Shown in pieces: positions 63,758 through 64,000 of a stretch of DNA of 64,000 bases; the first letter of the stretch is position 1; the number at the start of each line of letters is the position of its first letter. The DNA lies in the NCBI RefSeq assembly GCF_001428565.1, contig NZ_LMIA01000007.1, positions 186,001 to 250,000 of the forward strand, in the 5' to 3' direction. The stretch comes from Nocardioides sp. Root190 (GTDB lineage: Bacteria > Actinomycetota > Actinomycetes > Propionibacteriales > Nocardioidaceae). The position numbers and the translations under genes are program-made. The notes below the pieces were generated by a model. That model ran no database searches. It had not been told where the DNA came from and was given only the letters and a program-made list of their open reading frames with translations.

Positions 63758-64000
63758 TCAGGCTCCCTTGCTGAACATGGCGAGCATGCGCCGGGTGACC
63801 GCGAAGCCACCGAAGATGTTGATGGACGCGAGCAGGATCGCCGCCGCGGACAGGCCGACGATGAGCTTGTCGTCGCTGGCGACCTGGACCAGTGCACCCA
63901 CGACCACCACTCCGGAGATCGCGTTCGTCACCGACATCAGCGGCGTGTGCAGCGCGTGCGCGACCTTGCCGATGACGTAGTAGCCGATCACGATCGACAG
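63758..64000 (-). CDS. NAD(P) transhydrogenase alpha subunit, membrane part (5' end outside the window)
   Basis: The C-terminal 80 residues of PntA or of a separate PntAB protein are present. [25 protein letters not shown] is the well-known alpha-subunit helix, followed by two more hydrophobic segments. The frame remains open to the window's end. It lies 3 bp before pntB and is translated with it. Actinobacteria often split PntA into two proteins, so this may be the small second part. Confidence 0.9.
   Translation of the reverse strand: MSIVIGYYVIGKVAHALHTPLMSVTNAISGVVVVGALVQVASDDKLIVGLSAAAILLASINIFGGFAVTRRMLAMFSKGA

Overview
The window is about 64 kb of very GC-rich DNA with many GTG starts, ATGA/GTGA gene overlaps, Tat and lipoprotein signals and an actinobacterial gene repertoire. 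I infer a soil actinobacterium of the Nocardioidaceae type (Nocardioides-like). That placement rests on gene content and base composition, not on a marker gene. No rRNA, tRNA, CRISPR array, transposase or integrase was seen.

Region 1 (1-18.6 kb) is a catabolic island. It holds two class-III/PuuA-like glutamine synthetases, a flavin (Baeyer-Villiger type) monooxygenase, two short-chain dehydrogenases, a zinc-independent medium-chain reductase, a glutaminase, a PuuD-like gamma-glutamyl hydrolase, an APC permease, GntR and LuxR regulators, an unassigned Cys-rich protein, a homologue of the N,N-dimethylformamidase large subunit, and a complete sugar-type ABC importer. A 19-bp dyad (AGGTCTA-N5-TNGACCA) lies in front of nearly every transcription unit here, so the island looks like one regulon. 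The simplest reading is uptake of an N-substituted amide or amine-bearing compound, amide cleavage, gamma-glutamyl handling of the amine, and oxidation of the carbon part. The substrate is not known.

Region 2 (18.6-42.6 kb) is mixed chromosomal content: HrpB helicase, DUF4262, a P-loop GTPase-like protein, a thioesterase, an alpha/beta hydrolase, two lipoproteins, a BclA-like collagen protein beside a TPR glycosyltransferase, a sirtuin, TetR with an MMPL exporter, a convergent response regulator and unusual sensor kinase, a membrane Ser/Thr kinase, a DrrAB-type ABC exporter, an MFS exporter and an acyl-CoA dehydrogenase. Three convergent gene junctions (29.6, 37.9 and 42.7 kb) carry long inverted-repeat elements.

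Region 3 (42.9-60.1 kb) is a complete L-rhamnose locus. A divergent LacI regulator and a perfect 28-bp palindrome precede the RhaT/P/Q/S ABC importer genes, rhamnose mutarotase, isomerase, the bifunctional aldolase/lactaldehyde dehydrogenase, rhamnulokinase, a Tat-exported GH106 alpha-L-rhamnosidase and LutABC lactate oxidase. Together these could take rhamnosides to dihydroxyacetone phosphate and pyruvate.

Region 4 (60.1-64 kb) holds a VIT-family metal transporter, ThpR, adenylate kinase, a tandem-repeat spacer whose unit matches the 3' end of pntB, pntB itself, and the C-terminal membrane part of the transhydrogenase alpha subunit, cut by the window edge.
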